From the NCBI GenBank assembly GCA_030066015.1, contig JASJCL010000029.1:1-43636 (forward strand): DNA of 43,636 nucleotides. The letters run 5' to 3'. Under the pieces are notes generated by a model. The model was not told the origin of the DNA and did no database searches. It saw nothing but the letters and a program-made list of their open reading frames with translations. The translations under genes and the position numbers were made by a program. The DNA comes from Desulfosarcinaceae bacterium (lineage in GTDB: Bacteria > Desulfobacterota > Desulfobacteria > Desulfobacterales > Desulfosarcinaceae). Positions within the stretch are counted from its first letter, which is position 1; every line of letters starts with the position of its first letter. Positions 1 through 8,541 of the stretch are shown piece after piece.

Positions 1-3
1 TTG

Positions 4-79
4 TGGTGGGCCGTGTTGGGCTCGAACCAACGACTCTCTGCTTAAAAGGCAGATACTCTACCGACTGAGTTAACGGCCC
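4..79 (-). tRNA. tRNA-Lys (anticodon UUU)
   Basis: Read on the minus strand this gives a complete 76-nt cloverleaf. The 7-bp acceptor stem is GGGCCGT paired with ACGGCCC, the discriminator is A, and the 3' CCA is encoded. The anticodon loop CTTTTAA sits between CTGCC-type arms and presents TTT, which reads lysine codons AAA and AAG. The T arm has the standard GGTTCGAGCC form. It is a single-gene unit with its own promoter 14-20 bases upstream. A second lysine tRNA with the same acceptor stem lies at 17812-17888. Confidence 0.97.
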
Positions 80-99
80 GTCCCGAACGGGAAGCCAGC

Positions 100-128
100 T
101 ATTTAGCGTTATCACCTGCGTTTGTCAA
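100..128 (-). promoter_or_regulatory. Sigma-70 promoter of tRNA-Lys(UUU)
   Basis: On the minus strand a perfect TTGACA (128-123) is followed by a 17-base spacer and TAAATA (105-100). Transcription would start near 93, about 14 bases before the mature tRNA 5' end at 79. A short inverted repeat (CCCGT/ACGGG, about 79-92) lies in the leader next to the tRNA 5' end. Confidence 0.75.
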
Positions 129-246
129 CAGGAAATCGATCGTAACGGTTTGAAATAGCGGTTAATGACCCGAATGCACGGACGCGTGTTTAAATACATT
201 GTTTTTTCATCACGTTAATCTCGATCGCCGTCTGTGTCAAGCCCGC

Positions 247-1695
247 TCAAGGCCGCCAGAATGCGGGCACCAGCAGGATGATGACGGTGTACACCTCCAA
301 GCGGCCAAGGAGCATGCACCAGGCGAGGAGCCATTTCCCCAAAACCGGTATCTGGGCGTAGTTTTCCACTGGACCAACATCACCGAAGCCGGGGCCGATG
401 TTGCCGATGGCGGAAGCGGCGGCACCGAGGGCGGTGGCGAAATCGACGCCTAGTGCGCCCAATAATAGGGTGGCGACCACAAAGAGGCCGATGTAAAGGG
501 CCAGGAATCCAAGAATACTGTGGATCACGTCACTGGGGATCGGTTTGCCGCCAATCTTGATATGGCTCACGGCATGGGGATGCACCAGCCTGAACAGCTC
601 CTTGTAGCTGTATTTGATACAGAGCATGATGCGCAGACATTTCATGCCGCCGCCGGTGGAACCGGCCGAAGCACCTATGAACATGCAGAAAAAGAGGATC
701 AGCTGGCTCATGGCGGGCCACTGCTCGTAGTCGGCCGTGGCAAATCCCGTGGTGGTGACGATGGAGACCACCTGGAAAGCGCTGTAGCGCAGGGCGTCGG
801 CAGCGCTCTCGTAGACATCCCCGAAGGTATCGGCGGAGATCACCAGGGTGAGGACCAGGACGATGCCACTGTAAAAGCGACACTCCGCGTCCCGCCAGAA
901 GGCCAATGGTCGGCCGCGCAGCAGTTGGTAATGGAGAGAGAAATTGATACCGGCAAGGAACATGAACACCAGGAGGATGATATCGATCGAAACACTCTGA
1001 AAATGGGCCACCGAGGCGTTGCGGGTGGAGAAACCACCGGTGGGCAGGGTGGTGAATGCGTGGCAGAGGGCGTCAAAGAACGACATGCCGGCAATCATCA
1101 GCAGGATAGCCTCAACGATCGTGAAAAGGGCGTACACCTTCCACAAAATAACGGCGGTGTCTCGAATGCGGGGTTTTAGTTTGTCGGGTACCGGCGAGGG
1201 CACCTCGGCCCTGTAAAGCTGCATCCCGCCGACCCCCACCAAGGGGAGGATGGCGATGGAGAGGACGATGATGCCCATACCGCCCAGCCACTGAATGAAG
1301 CTGCGCCACATGAGCAGTCCTTTGGGAAGCGCTTCGATGTTGGTGAGCACCGATGCCCCTGTGGTGGTGAACCCGGATACCGACTCGAAAACGGCGTCGG
1401 TGAACACAAGGCCGCCGGCGGTCAGATAGAAAGGCAAGGCGCCGAAAAAGCCGACGCTGATCCAGCTGAGCGCGACGATGCCAATCCCCTCGCGTTGGTT
1501 GATCTGATCGGTTTTATACTTCCGAAAAAGGATGAAAAGGACACCCCCGAAAGCGGAGGTGATGGCCATGGCGGAGAGCAGGGGGATGACGCTGTCGTCG
1601 TGGTAGTAGAATCCGGTCAGCAGCGGCAACAGCATGGTCAAGCCGAAGCAGAGGGTCAGCAGGCCGACCACGTAGAGCGTGAAGCGCCAGCGCAT
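247..1695 (-). CDS. trkH: Trk system K+ channel subunit TrkH
   Basis: Integral membrane K+-translocating subunit of the Trk/Ktr uptake system, gated by TrkA. The protein is 482 residues, like E. coli TrkH (483), with about ten hydrophobic segments. The four pore-loop signatures are visible: TTTGAS (about residue 111), TTLPTGGFST (about 215), VTTTGFAT (about 310) and AIGNIGPGFG (about 430). The start at 1695 is chosen because the upstream in-frame extension to 1851 reads back through the end of trkA and looks non-membrane and unlike TrkH. The ATG lies one base after the trkA stop, so the two are translationally coupled as trkA-trkH. No terminator with a T-run was seen between the stop and the tRNA promoter. 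Confidence 0.96.
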   Translation of the reverse strand: MRWRFTLYVVGLLTLCFGLTMLLPLLTGFYYHDDSVIPLLSAMAITSAFGGVLFILFRKYKTDQINQREGIGIVALSWISVGFFGALPFYLTAGGLVFTDAVFESVSGFTTTGASVLTNIEALPKGLLMWRSFIQWLGGMGIIVLSIAILPLVGVGGMQLYRAEVPSPVPDKLKPRIRDTAVILWKVYALFTIVEAILLMIAGMSFFDALCHAFTTLPTGGFSTRNASVAHFQSVSIDIILLVFMFLAGINFSLHYQLLRGRPLAFWRDAECRFYSGIVLVLTLVISADTFGDVYESAADALRYSAFQVVSIVTTTGFATADYEQWPAMSQLILFFCMFIGASAGSTGGGMKCLRIMLCIKYSYKELFRLVHPHAVSHIKIGGKPIPSDVIHSILGFLALYIGLFVVATLLLGALGVDFATALGAAASAIGNIGPGFGDVGPVENYAQIPVLGKWLLAWCMLLGRLEVYTVIILLVPAFWRP

Positions 1696-1696
1696 C

Positions 1697-3061
1697 TCAG
1701 AAATACGCCAGCTTGACCGAGAGCAGTTTCTCCACACCCGGCACAGCGTCCCGGCGGGCAAAGATGATGGTACGGTCTCCCGGTTGGACGATGGTTTGCC
1801 CCGAGGGAATGATGATCTCCTCTCCGCGGATGACGCCGGCGAGAATGGCACCCTTGGGGAATTGGATCTTCATCAAGGGCTTGGAGACGATGGCGGAGGT
1901 TTCCAGAGCGACCGCTTCCATCACTTCGCCGGCATCCCCTTTGATGGCGATCGCCGAGAGGATTTTTCCCCGTCGGATATGTTGCAGTATCGTGTTGATG
2001 GCCGACAATCGGGGACTGACCACCTGCTCGAGTCCAATGGTGGACATGAGCGGGAAGTAAGAGAACTTGCTGATGCGGGTGATCGATTTACGGGCCCCCA
2101 GCCGCTTTGCGAGCAGGGAGGTGAGGATGTTGGTCTCCTCGTCCCGGGTCATGGTGACGACCAGGTCCATCTCGCCCACATTCTCTTCTAGCAGCAGGCG
2201 TTGATCGGAGCCGTCACCACAGAGAACGATCGTCTTGTCCAATTGGTCCGCCAACTCGGCGCAGCGCTCCGGGCGGCGTTCGATGATTTTACAGGAGAGG
2301 GACCGTCGCTCTAATGCGCTGGCCAGCCGCAGGCCACTGCGCCCGCCGCCGACGATCAGGATTCGTTTGGCAGGGGCATCTTGCTTGTCGAATGTCGCCA
2401 GGGTGGCGTGCAACTTCTTCTCTTCACTGATGAAGTAGATCAGGTCGCCAGCGTTGAGGCGGTCCTTGCCCCGGGGGATGATCAGTTCCTCCTCACGGAC
2501 CACGGCTGCGATGAGGGGTCGCCCTTCCGTGACGATGCGCGGCAGTTCGTCCAGGCGTACCCCCGCCAGTGGCGAGGTGGGTGCCAGATAGACGCCAACG
2601 AACTTGAGGCGACCATCGGCGAACTCGGCCACGTCAACGGCGCCGGGCAGTTCCATGAGCCGCTCGATGGTGCGGACCACCTCAACGTCCGGGTTGATGA
2701 TGGTGTCGATATGGGGCGCGTTTTCCTGGAGAAGCGCACGGTAGGCGTCGAAATGCACCCCGCGCAGGCGCGCCAGTTTCTTGGTGCCGGCGGAGAGGGT
2801 GTCGGCCATGAGACAGGCGACCAGGTTGGCCTCGTCGCTGTCGGTCACCGCCAGCATGATCTCGGCATCACGAACTCCGGCCGTCTCCAGGATGACGGGA
2901 TTGCTGCCTGATCCCACGACGACTTGGACATCGAGATCTTCGGATACGCGCCGCAACGCTTCGGCGGATCGATCCACGACGACAACATCCTTGTGCTCGA
3001 AGGCAAGTCGGCTGGCGATATAGTATCCGACTTCACCTGCACCCACGATGAGTATCTTCAC
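1697..3061 (-). CDS. trkA: Trk system regulatory subunit TrkA
   Basis: Cytoplasmic peripheral NAD(H)-binding subunit that controls TrkH. It is 454 residues (E. coli TrkA 458) and has the expected internal duplication. The first Rossmann motif is GAGEVG at residues 7-12, with an acidic strand end VVVVD at 26-30. The second is GGGRSG at 238-243, and each is followed by an RCK-C type domain (about 145-225 and 370-454). The start codon is GTG, preceded by a GAGG ribosome-binding site at good spacing. It is the first gene of trkA-trkH. The 139 bp between it and the end of the biotin operon hold no obvious terminator. Confidence 0.96.
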   Translation of the reverse strand: MKILIVGAGEVGYYIASRLAFEHKDVVVVDRSAEALRRVSEDLDVQVVVGSGSNPVILETAGVRDAEIMLAVTDSDEANLVACLMADTLSAGTKKLARLRGVHFDAYRALLQENAPHIDTIINPDVEVVRTIERLMELPGAVDVAEFADGRLKFVGVYLAPTSPLAGVRLDELPRIVTEGRPLIAAVVREEELIIPRGKDRLNAGDLIYFISEEKKLHATLATFDKQDAPAKRILIVGGGRSGLRLASALERRSLSCKIIERRPERCAELADQLDKTIVLCGDGSDQRLLLEENVGEMDLVVTMTRDEETNILTSLLAKRLGARKSITRISKFSYFPLMSTIGLEQVVSPRLSAINTILQHIRRGKILSAIAIKGDAGEVMEAVALETSAIVSKPLMKIQFPKGAILAGVIRGEEIIIPSGQTIVQPGDRTIIFARRDAVPGVEKLLSVKLAYF

Positions 3062-3200
3062 GAGAACCTCATTGAAATGGCGGAAGGATCGGCTGCGCCG
3101 GCGGCAGCCGCGGCAGGCTCCCGGAGGGGCGTGTCGGCGCGAAATTACTATAGCCCAGTGTGGCTGTCAAACACGGAACAAACCGGCAGGATCGCTGCGC

Positions 3201-3956
3201 TCACCCCCAAAGGTGACTGCTGGCCAGCAGGGTGGCCAATCCCAGCAGCATCCAATCGCGCGTCTGTGCGACGAAGTTGAAGGGAGTGGATCTCCCCGTG
3301 TAGCCGCGAGCAGCCATGGCGGTGGCAATGCGATCGGATTTGATGAGGGTGGCGCGCAACAGGGGAAATGCGATGGCGGTCAGGCGAAGAAAGGGGCTTC
3401 GGCGATTTTCGAGGCCGCGGGCCTGCTGCGCCTGCCGGATCTCTTTGGCCTGAGTGAGGATCAGGGGGATGAAGCGCACCAGCAGTCCCAGCATTAAGGC
3501 TGCCTGGTGGGTGTTGAGAAAGGGGATCGGTTTGAGCATCCAGGCGGTGGCGGCGCGCAATTCGACCATCCGCGTGGTTCGGGTGAAGAGCAGGCCCGCC
3601 ATCAATACGGTCACCATCTGCCAGCAGATCAACCCGCCCTGCCCGGCCCCCTCCAGGGTGAGGGCCAGCGGCCCGAAAGATACCACGATGCGCCCCGGGG
3701 TCCCCAGTGCGCGAACCAGCCAGACCAACAAGAGGAAGGCGCCAAAATAGCGCATCTCCTTCAACAATGTTGGGAGAGGTACCCGGATGAGGAAAAGGCC
3801 CGTCACGAGAAGGGCATTCACAGCGAACAGACTCCACAGGCGCCCAGTGGAAATGGTCACGGTCAGCAGGAGGAGGGTCAGCAGTTTAAAGCGCGCATCG
3901 CCCTCATGCAGCCCACTCAAACCGGGGGTGTAGGTGAAGACACTCAGGTCAGCCAT
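3201..3956 (-). CDS. bioN: Energy-coupling factor transporter T component (BioN-like)
   Basis: Transmembrane T subunit of an ECF vitamin transporter; it couples ATPase movement to the substrate-binding subunit. At 251 residues it has several hydrophobic helices and both diagnostic Ala-Arg-Gly coupling motifs: ARG at 179-181 (QARGLE) and ARG at 216-218 (AARGYTG). These contact the ATPase in known ECF complexes. The start overlaps the end of the ATPase gene by 13 bp. The paralogous name CbiQ is often applied to this family. Location directly after bioY and an EcfA ATPase, under birA, makes biotin the likely substrate. Confidence 0.92.
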   Translation of the reverse strand: MADLSVFTYTPGLSGLHEGDARFKLLTLLLLTVTISTGRLWSLFAVNALLVTGLFLIRVPLPTLLKEMRYFGAFLLLVWLVRALGTPGRIVVSFGPLALTLEGAGQGGLICWQMVTVLMAGLLFTRTTRMVELRAATAWMLKPIPFLNTHQAALMLGLLVRFIPLILTQAKEIRQAQQARGLENRRSPFLRLTAIAFPLLRATLIKSDRIATAMAARGYTGRSTPFNFVAQTRDWMLLGLATLLASSHLWG

Positions 3957-4687
3957 GACTGCGGCTCCAGTCCGAGACGGGTGGCGCAGGGGACCCGCAC
4001 GGCGTAGGTTTCCAGGTGGGGCAGAATGTCGGTCGCCGGTCCGTCCGCTCGGATTCGGCCGCCGGCCATCACTACTACTCGTTCGGCGTGCGGTAGGAGT
4101 TTTTCAATATCGTGGGTGGTCACCAAGATAGTGGCGCCGGTGTCGCGAAGGGCCAGCATCTGGGCCAAAACCTGGCCAACTCCGGGATAATCCAGGTTGC
4201 TGAAGGGCTCGTCGAAGGCGATCACTTCGGATTGCATGGCGAGGACGCCGGCGACGGCCAGGCGGCGCTTCTCCCCGCCGCTGAGAAGGTGGGGCCGCAG
4301 GTGCCCCTTGTCGGCCAGTCCCACGGAACGAAGAGCGGTGGTGACCCGTGCCTGCACCGTTTCGGTGGGCAGACAGAGATTCTCCGGGCCGAAAGCGACG
4401 TCGTCAAAAACGGTTTCCCCCACGATCTGACTGTCGGCGTCCTGGAAGACCATCCCGACGATTTGGCGTGCCCGCTTGAGATTGCGGCTCACGGATTCGC
4501 CCTTGAGGCGCACCTCGCCCTCGGTGGGCTGCAGGAGGCCATTGAGATGGCGCAGAAGCGTGGTCTTGCCCGAGCCGTTGGCCCCGACAATGGCAACGAA
4601 TTCGCCGGCCGCAATCCGGAGGTCGACGTTGATCAACCCCTGGGTACCGTCACCAAACCGGTGGCTGAGGCGGCGAATCTCGATCAT
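3944..4687 (-). CDS. bioM: Energy-coupling factor transporter ATPase (BioM-like)
   Basis: ABC-type ATPase of the biotin ECF transporter, 247 residues, cytoplasmic. Walker A is GANGSGKTT at 35-43, the Q-loop region is FQDADSQ at 81-87, the ABC signature is LSGGEKRR from 135, Walker B is VIAFDEP at 155-161, and the switch histidine lies in VTTHD near 195. There is a single ATPase gene rather than an EcfA1/A2 pair, as is usual for BioMNY. It overlaps bioY by 4 bp (ATGA) and bioN by 13 bp, which indicates one transcript. CbiO-type naming would be equally valid from sequence alone; biotin is inferred from bioY and birA. Confidence 0.93.
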   Translation of the reverse strand: MIEIRRLSHRFGDGTQGLINVDLRIAAGEFVAIVGANGSGKTTLLRHLNGLLQPTEGEVRLKGESVSRNLKRARQIVGMVFQDADSQIVGETVFDDVAFGPENLCLPTETVQARVTTALRSVGLADKGHLRPHLLSGGEKRRLAVAGVLAMQSEVIAFDEPFSNLDYPGVGQVLAQMLALRDTGATILVTTHDIEKLLPHAERVVVMAGGRIRADGPATDILPHLETYAVRVPCATRLGLEPQSWLT

Positions 4688-5271
4688 GCGTCATCCTGGT
4701 GGGGTGCCGACGGCCAGGTGCCGTAGTGGGTAGCGTGCCGCTGCTCCGCCATCAACGGCCGCAGGGAGCGCTCCAGGGCCAGGGCAGCGGCGATCTTGAG
4801 GGCATCTCCGGGCAGGAACGGCCACATGCCGATGCCCAGCGCTTTGCCGAAGGAGATATCCAGAACCGTTTTGAGCCAGGTCACACCGCAGAGGTAGATC
4901 AGCAGCGTGCCGACAATCAATGCCAGGAGGTTCCGCCAGAGCTTGCCGCCGCCGCGCGCCGTCATCGTACCGATGAGGAAGGCGGCGAGCGGAAAGCCCA
5001 CCAAATAACCGCCCGTGGGCCCGAGTAGCTTGGCAAACCCGCCGCTGCCCCCGGCGAACACTGGCAGGCCGATAATGCCTGCGAGGAGATAGACGCACAT
5101 GCTGGCTGCCGCCCAACGCCCTCCCAGAAGCAGGCCGCTGAGCAGGACGAACAGGCTTTGGAGGACAATGGGCACCGGACCGATGGGAATGACCATGTAC
5201 GCGCCTGCGGCGGTAAGGGCCGCCATCAGGGCGGCCAGGACCAGCTTCTGCAGATGGATGTTATGATTCAT
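4684..5271 (-). CDS. bioY: Biotin transporter substrate-binding protein BioY
   Basis: Small polytopic membrane protein of 195 residues that binds biotin as the S component of an ECF transporter. It has about six hydrophobic segments and the BioY-type Gly-rich stretches PIGPVPIV (about 30), GLPVFAGG (about 66) and GPTGGYLVG (about 85). The last 20 residues are polar and histidine-rich. It lies 21 bp downstream of birA and overlaps bioM by 4 bp. With BioM and BioN it forms a complete BioMNY uptake system. No biotin biosynthesis genes are in the window. Confidence 0.95.
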   Translation of the reverse strand: MNHNIHLQKLVLAALMAALTAAGAYMVIPIGPVPIVLQSLFVLLSGLLLGGRWAAASMCVYLLAGIIGLPVFAGGSGGFAKLLGPTGGYLVGFPLAAFLIGTMTARGGGKLWRNLLALIVGTLLIYLCGVTWLKTVLDISFGKALGIGMWPFLPGDALKIAAALALERSLRPLMAEQRHATHYGTWPSAPHQDDA

Positions 5272-5292
5272 TCGATCTCCCTTGCACTGCTG

Positions 5293-6246
5293 TCAATTGT
5301 TGTCCGGCTGGCGGTCGTCGCCATCGAGGAAACAATCGCCATGAACAACGGTGGTGAGACGGCCGTCAGGCAGGCGCAGGCGCAACCCGCCGAAGGCGTC
5401 GATGTCCTCGGCCACGCCGTGCACGGTATGGCGGGTGGTGACAACCGTCACCTGCCGGCCGAGAGTGATGGTGTGCTGTTTCCACTCGTCGATGATGGCC
5501 TCGTCCATCTCTTGGTCAAAGCGCGTCTCGAGGCGCGCAAGAAAGCTGCCCAGGATCTCCTTGCGGGATAGCGACCGTCCCAGCAGCCGCCCCAGGGATG
5601 TTGCCGCAGGGGTGACCCCACTGGGGTCGTTGTTGACATTGAGACCAATGCCCACATTGACGAAACTCAGGGTGTCTCCCTCCGATTCCATCTGCGACAG
5701 CATGCCGGCCACCTTTTGCTCCTCGATGAGAAGGTCGTTGGGCCACTTGACCTTGGCGGGCAGTCCGAAATCCTCCTGGATCGTCAGGGCGAGTACTACG
5801 CCGGCGAGAAAGGTCATTCGGCTGGCGAAAAGCGGGTGCAGTGGTGGTCGCAGGATCGCAGTGAGATAGAGACCGCCGTCGCTGGACGCCCACTGGCGGT
5901 TGAGACGCCCGCGGCCGCCGGTCTGGCGCCCGGCAACCACGACACTGAGATGGGAGGCGCCCTGACGGGCCATCTCCAGGGCCACATCCATGGTCGAAGG
6001 GGTCTCCGGCAGGTAGTGGACGCTGGCCGCGCATTCGGGAAACTCCCAATCGAAGGGCAGATCGGGTTCCGCCAATAGACGGTAGCCTTGGGAGGCGGCT
6101 TCGATGTGGTACCCCGCTTCCTGGAGCTTGCGGATATGCTTCCACACCGACACCCGTGAAACGCCAAGGCGTTGGCTGAGGCTTTCCCCGGAAAGGATGG
6201 TGTCGGTCTCCCGCATCATCGCCAGTATTTTCGGGCGTATACTCAT
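5293..6246 (-). CDS. birA: Bifunctional biotin operon repressor / biotin-protein ligase BirA
   Basis: Activates biotin to biotinyl-5'-AMP, transfers it to carboxylase carrier proteins, and as the biotinyl-AMP form represses biotin genes. The protein has 317 residues. An N-terminal winged helix (about 5-58, with LGVSRVSVWKHIRKL as recognition region) makes it the regulatory type. The ligase domain shows the adenylate-binding loop GGRGRLNRQWAS (110-121) and KWPNDL (167-172), followed by a small C-terminal domain. The ATG at 6246 is preferred because it has AGAGGGG seven bases upstream. An upstream in-frame ATG at 6270 lies inside the operator at 6260-6287 and would add eight unconserved residues. 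It heads birA-bioY-bioM-bioN. Confidence 0.95.
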   Translation of the reverse strand: MSIRPKILAMMRETDTILSGESLSQRLGVSRVSVWKHIRKLQEAGYHIEAASQGYRLLAEPDLPFDWEFPECAASVHYLPETPSTMDVALEMARQGASHLSVVVAGRQTGGRGRLNRQWASSDGGLYLTAILRPPLHPLFASRMTFLAGVVLALTIQEDFGLPAKVKWPNDLLIEEQKVAGMLSQMESEGDTLSFVNVGIGLNVNNDPSGVTPAATSLGRLLGRSLSRKEILGSFLARLETRFDQEMDEAIIDEWKQHTITLGRQVTVVTTRHTVHGVAEDIDAFGGLRLRLPDGRLTTVVHGDCFLDGDDRQPDNN

Positions 6247-6259
6247 CTGGCCCCTCTCT

Positions 6260-6287
6260 GTTAACCACATGGATGGACACGGTTAAC
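6260..6287 (-). promoter_or_regulatory. BirA-type operator upstream of birA-bioYMN
   Basis: A perfect inverted repeat, GTTAACC, 14 bases, GGTTAAC, ends 13 bp before the birA start. It has the half-site and spacing of known BirA boxes (GTTAACC or GTAAACC halves about 14-16 bases apart). A TTGACA lies on the minus strand at 6308-6303, so the downstream promoter element would fall inside the operator. Bound BirA would then block RNA polymerase, giving autoregulation by biotin. Confidence 0.85.
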
Positions 6288-6306
6288 CAAAGGCGGCCGA
6301 AATGTC

Positions 6307-6357
6307 AAGACCGTATCGCGGCGACGATGCGGTCTTACAAAATGACGATGCGGTCTT
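6307..6357. repeat. Three copies of an AAGACCG(C/T)ATCG element
   Basis: AAGACCGTATCG occurs on the plus strand at 6307-6318. Its near-complement GACGATGCGGTCTT occurs at 6323-6336 and again, identically, at 6344-6357, 21 bases further on. The first and second copies form a potential 12-bp hairpin with one G-T pair. They lie in the 189-bp gap between birA and the FabK-like gene, upstream of the TTGACA used by birA. Confidence 0.7.
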
Positions 6358-6435
6358 GCGGAGGAAGGGCGTTGTTACCGGAGAGATGGGGCGCTGGGGC
6401 AGGTCTGCTTTCGAAACGGCTCCGGGGGGATGGAC

Positions 6436-7482
6436 CTACGGCTGGGGGCAGATCGCTTCAGGGGCATCGCATTGCTGGAAGCAGCGTTGGATGCGCTGAA
6501 GCTCGGCCTCCGCATCGGTCATCAGCTCCGTCATGATACCGCGCAGCGGTTTGATCTCGTTCACCAGGCCGATGCTCTGGCCCGCCATCAGGGAGCCCTG
6601 TTTCACATCACCGTCCACCACCGCGTTGCGCAGGGCGCCGACCCAGAAGCGCTCCACTTCGAACTGGGCCTCCATTCGGTCGATCTCACCCCTTTCGAGG
6701 CGGCCGATGAGCTCGTATTGGAGGCGATTGAAATCCTTGCTGCCGTCGTTCTTCAGGGCACGAACGGGGATCACCGGCAGACGGCTGTCGAATTGGGGCG
6801 TCGCCATGGCGTCGCGCGCCTTGGCACGCCGGAAGACCTTCTTGAATTCGGGGTGCACCGCACACTCTTCCGACATGACGAAACGGGTACCCATCTGAAT
6901 TCCGGCAGCCCCCATGGTGAGCAGGTGGGCCATCATGCGTCCCGTGGCGATGCCGCCGGCCGCGAAGATGGGAACACTGTCCACCTGAAAGAGGATCTGC
7001 TGAATCAGGACCGTCAGGGCAACCGGGCCGATGTGTCCGCCCGCTTCGGAGCCTTCCAGAATCAGGGCGTCGGTGCCGCGCTTGATGAGGCTGTGGGCCA
7101 GTTGTTCGGTGGAGGCGAAGCAGATCACCTTGGCGCCTGCGTCTTTTGCGCGGGCGATCTCACCCTCCCTTGGAAAGGAGCCGGCAAAGACCACAAACTC
7201 GCACCCCAGATCGCACACCATGCGAAGCTGATCCTGGTAGGCCGGCGCGATGGTGATCAAATTGACGCCGAAGGGCTTATCGGTCAGGTGACGGGTTTCG
7301 CGGATCTCCTTTTCGAGAACCTCGACGGGCGCATTTCCACCTGCCAACAGGCCGAAACCGCCTGCCTCGCCCACGGCTGCCACCAACTTGGGATCACTGA
7401 CCCGGGTCATGGCGCCGCACATGATGGGCAACTCGCAGCCCAGGAATTGGCGGCCTTTTTCGAGAAAACAATCGAGCAGCAT
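6436..7482 (-). CDS. FabK / nitronate monooxygenase family flavoprotein (probable enoyl-ACP reductase II)
   Basis: A 348-residue FMN-binding TIM-barrel oxidoreductase. The family signatures are the N-terminal PIMCGAM (19-25), SEAGGHIG (145-152) with the family's catalytic-region histidine, AAGGIATG (174-181) and GAAGIQMGTRF (191-201). The C-terminal region contains GSLMAGQSIGLV, similar to FabK proteins. Members either reduce enoyl-ACP in fatty acid synthesis (FabK) or oxidise nitronates. The gene sits 45 bp downstream of fabH on the same strand, which favours FabK. Sequence alone does not separate the two activities, so no symbol is given. The start at 7482 gives the usual N-terminus. Confidence 0.85.
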   Translation of the reverse strand: MLLDCFLEKGRQFLGCELPIMCGAMTRVSDPKLVAAVGEAGGFGLLAGGNAPVEVLEKEIRETRHLTDKPFGVNLITIAPAYQDQLRMVCDLGCEFVVFAGSFPREGEIARAKDAGAKVICFASTEQLAHSLIKRGTDALILEGSEAGGHIGPVALTVLIQQILFQVDSVPIFAAGGIATGRMMAHLLTMGAAGIQMGTRFVMSEECAVHPEFKKVFRRAKARDAMATPQFDSRLPVIPVRALKNDGSKDFNRLQYELIGRLERGEIDRMEAQFEVERFWVGALRNAVVDGDVKQGSLMAGQSIGLVNEIKPLRGIMTELMTDAEAELQRIQRCFQQCDAPEAICPQP

Positions 7483-7527
7483 GAGATCGAAAACTCCTAT
7501 TGGATTCCGTCGAGCTGTGGTGGAAGG

Positions 7528-8541
7528 CTACCAGCGCATGAGGATGGATCCATAGGTCAACCCCGCGCCAAAGGCATCCAGTAGCAATAGCTGGCCTTTC
7601 TGGATGCGACCGCTGCGGACCCCTTGGTCAAGCATGGTGGGGACCGTGGCGGCCGAGGTGTTGCCATAGAGATCCACGTTGATCATCACCTTCTCCTCGG
7701 GGAAATCGAGGCGTTTGGCGACGGCTTCAATGATGCGCCGGTTGGCTTGGTGGGGGATGAACCAGTCGACATCGTCGATGGTGACGTCATTGGCCGCGAG
7801 GGCTTTGCGGGCGAACTCTTCCAAGGTCCTGACGGCCACCTTGAATATCTCCTTGCCCGACATCCGCACCTTGTGGAGCTTCTCGGCGATAACGGCTTCG
7901 GTGACCTCGATATTGGAGCCACCCGCCGGCACGTGCAGCAGCTCCCACAAATCGCCATCGGACAGCACATGGGTGGAGAGGATACGGTGGTCAGCGTCGG
8001 GTGCGGTCCGTTCGACAATGGCCGCGCCGGCTCCGTCCCCGAAAAGAATGCAGGAGCTGCGATCGTCCCAATTGATGAATGGGCTGAGAACCTCGGCGCC
8101 CACCACCAGTGCGGTCTGTGTCTTGCCGGTTTGGATGAATTGTTCCGCCGTGGTCAGTCCATAGAGAAAGCCCGAGCAAGCCGCGTTGATATCCATGGCC
8201 CAAGCCCGCTTGGCACCGAGCTTGTGCTGCAGCCAGCAAGCCGTGGAGGGGATGAGCATGTCGGGGGAGCAGGTGGCGTAGATAATTTGATCCACATCAT
8301 CGGGTGATTTGCCGGCCATCTCGAGCGCGGCCAGAGAGGCCGTGAGGCCAAGGCTCGAGTTGTGTTCATCGGGATTGCCGGGCGCTGAGTGACGACGTTC
8401 GTGCATGCCAGTGCGCTCGCGAATCCACTGGTCGCTGGTCTCGACACCGAGGGCCTTGAGGCGCTCGACGATGTCATGATTGGTGACCCGTTGCTGGGGA
8501 AAGGCGGAACCGGTACCGGAAATATATGTGCCGTATTTCAT
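7528..8541 (-). CDS. fabH: 3-oxoacyl-ACP synthase III
   Basis: Condenses acyl-CoA with malonyl-ACP to start fatty acid elongation. From the ATG at 8541 the protein is 337 residues, normal for KAS III. The catalytic triad is visible: Cys122 in AACSGFLYG, His264 in PHQANRR and Asn294 in GNTSAATVP. The C-terminal glycine loop FGAGLTYGS is also present. An upstream in-frame TTG at 8577 would add 12 residues; its AGGAG lies inside that extension and 16 bases from the ATG, so the start is not fully settled. The FabK-like gene follows 45 bp downstream, forming a two-gene fatty acid unit. Confidence 0.95.
   Translation of the reverse strand: MKYGTYISGTGSAFPQQRVTNHDIVERLKALGVETSDQWIRERTGMHERRHSAPGNPDEHNSSLGLTASLAALEMAGKSPDDVDQIIYATCSPDMLIPSTACWLQHKLGAKRAWAMDINAACSGFLYGLTTAEQFIQTGKTQTALVVGAEVLSPFINWDDRSSCILFGDGAGAAIVERTAPDADHRILSTHVLSDGDLWELLHVPAGGSNIEVTEAVIAEKLHKVRMSGKEIFKVAVRTLEEFARKALAANDVTIDDVDWFIPHQANRRIIEAVAKRLDFPEEKVMINVDLYGNTSAATVPTMLDQGVRSGRIQKGQLLLLDAFGAGLTYGSILMRW

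Noticed and set aside
6430-7584. 384-codon plus-strand frame
   Set aside because: It lies antisense to the FabK-like gene and fabH 3' end, whose motifs are clear; its translation is Gly/His/Asp-rich shadow sequence.
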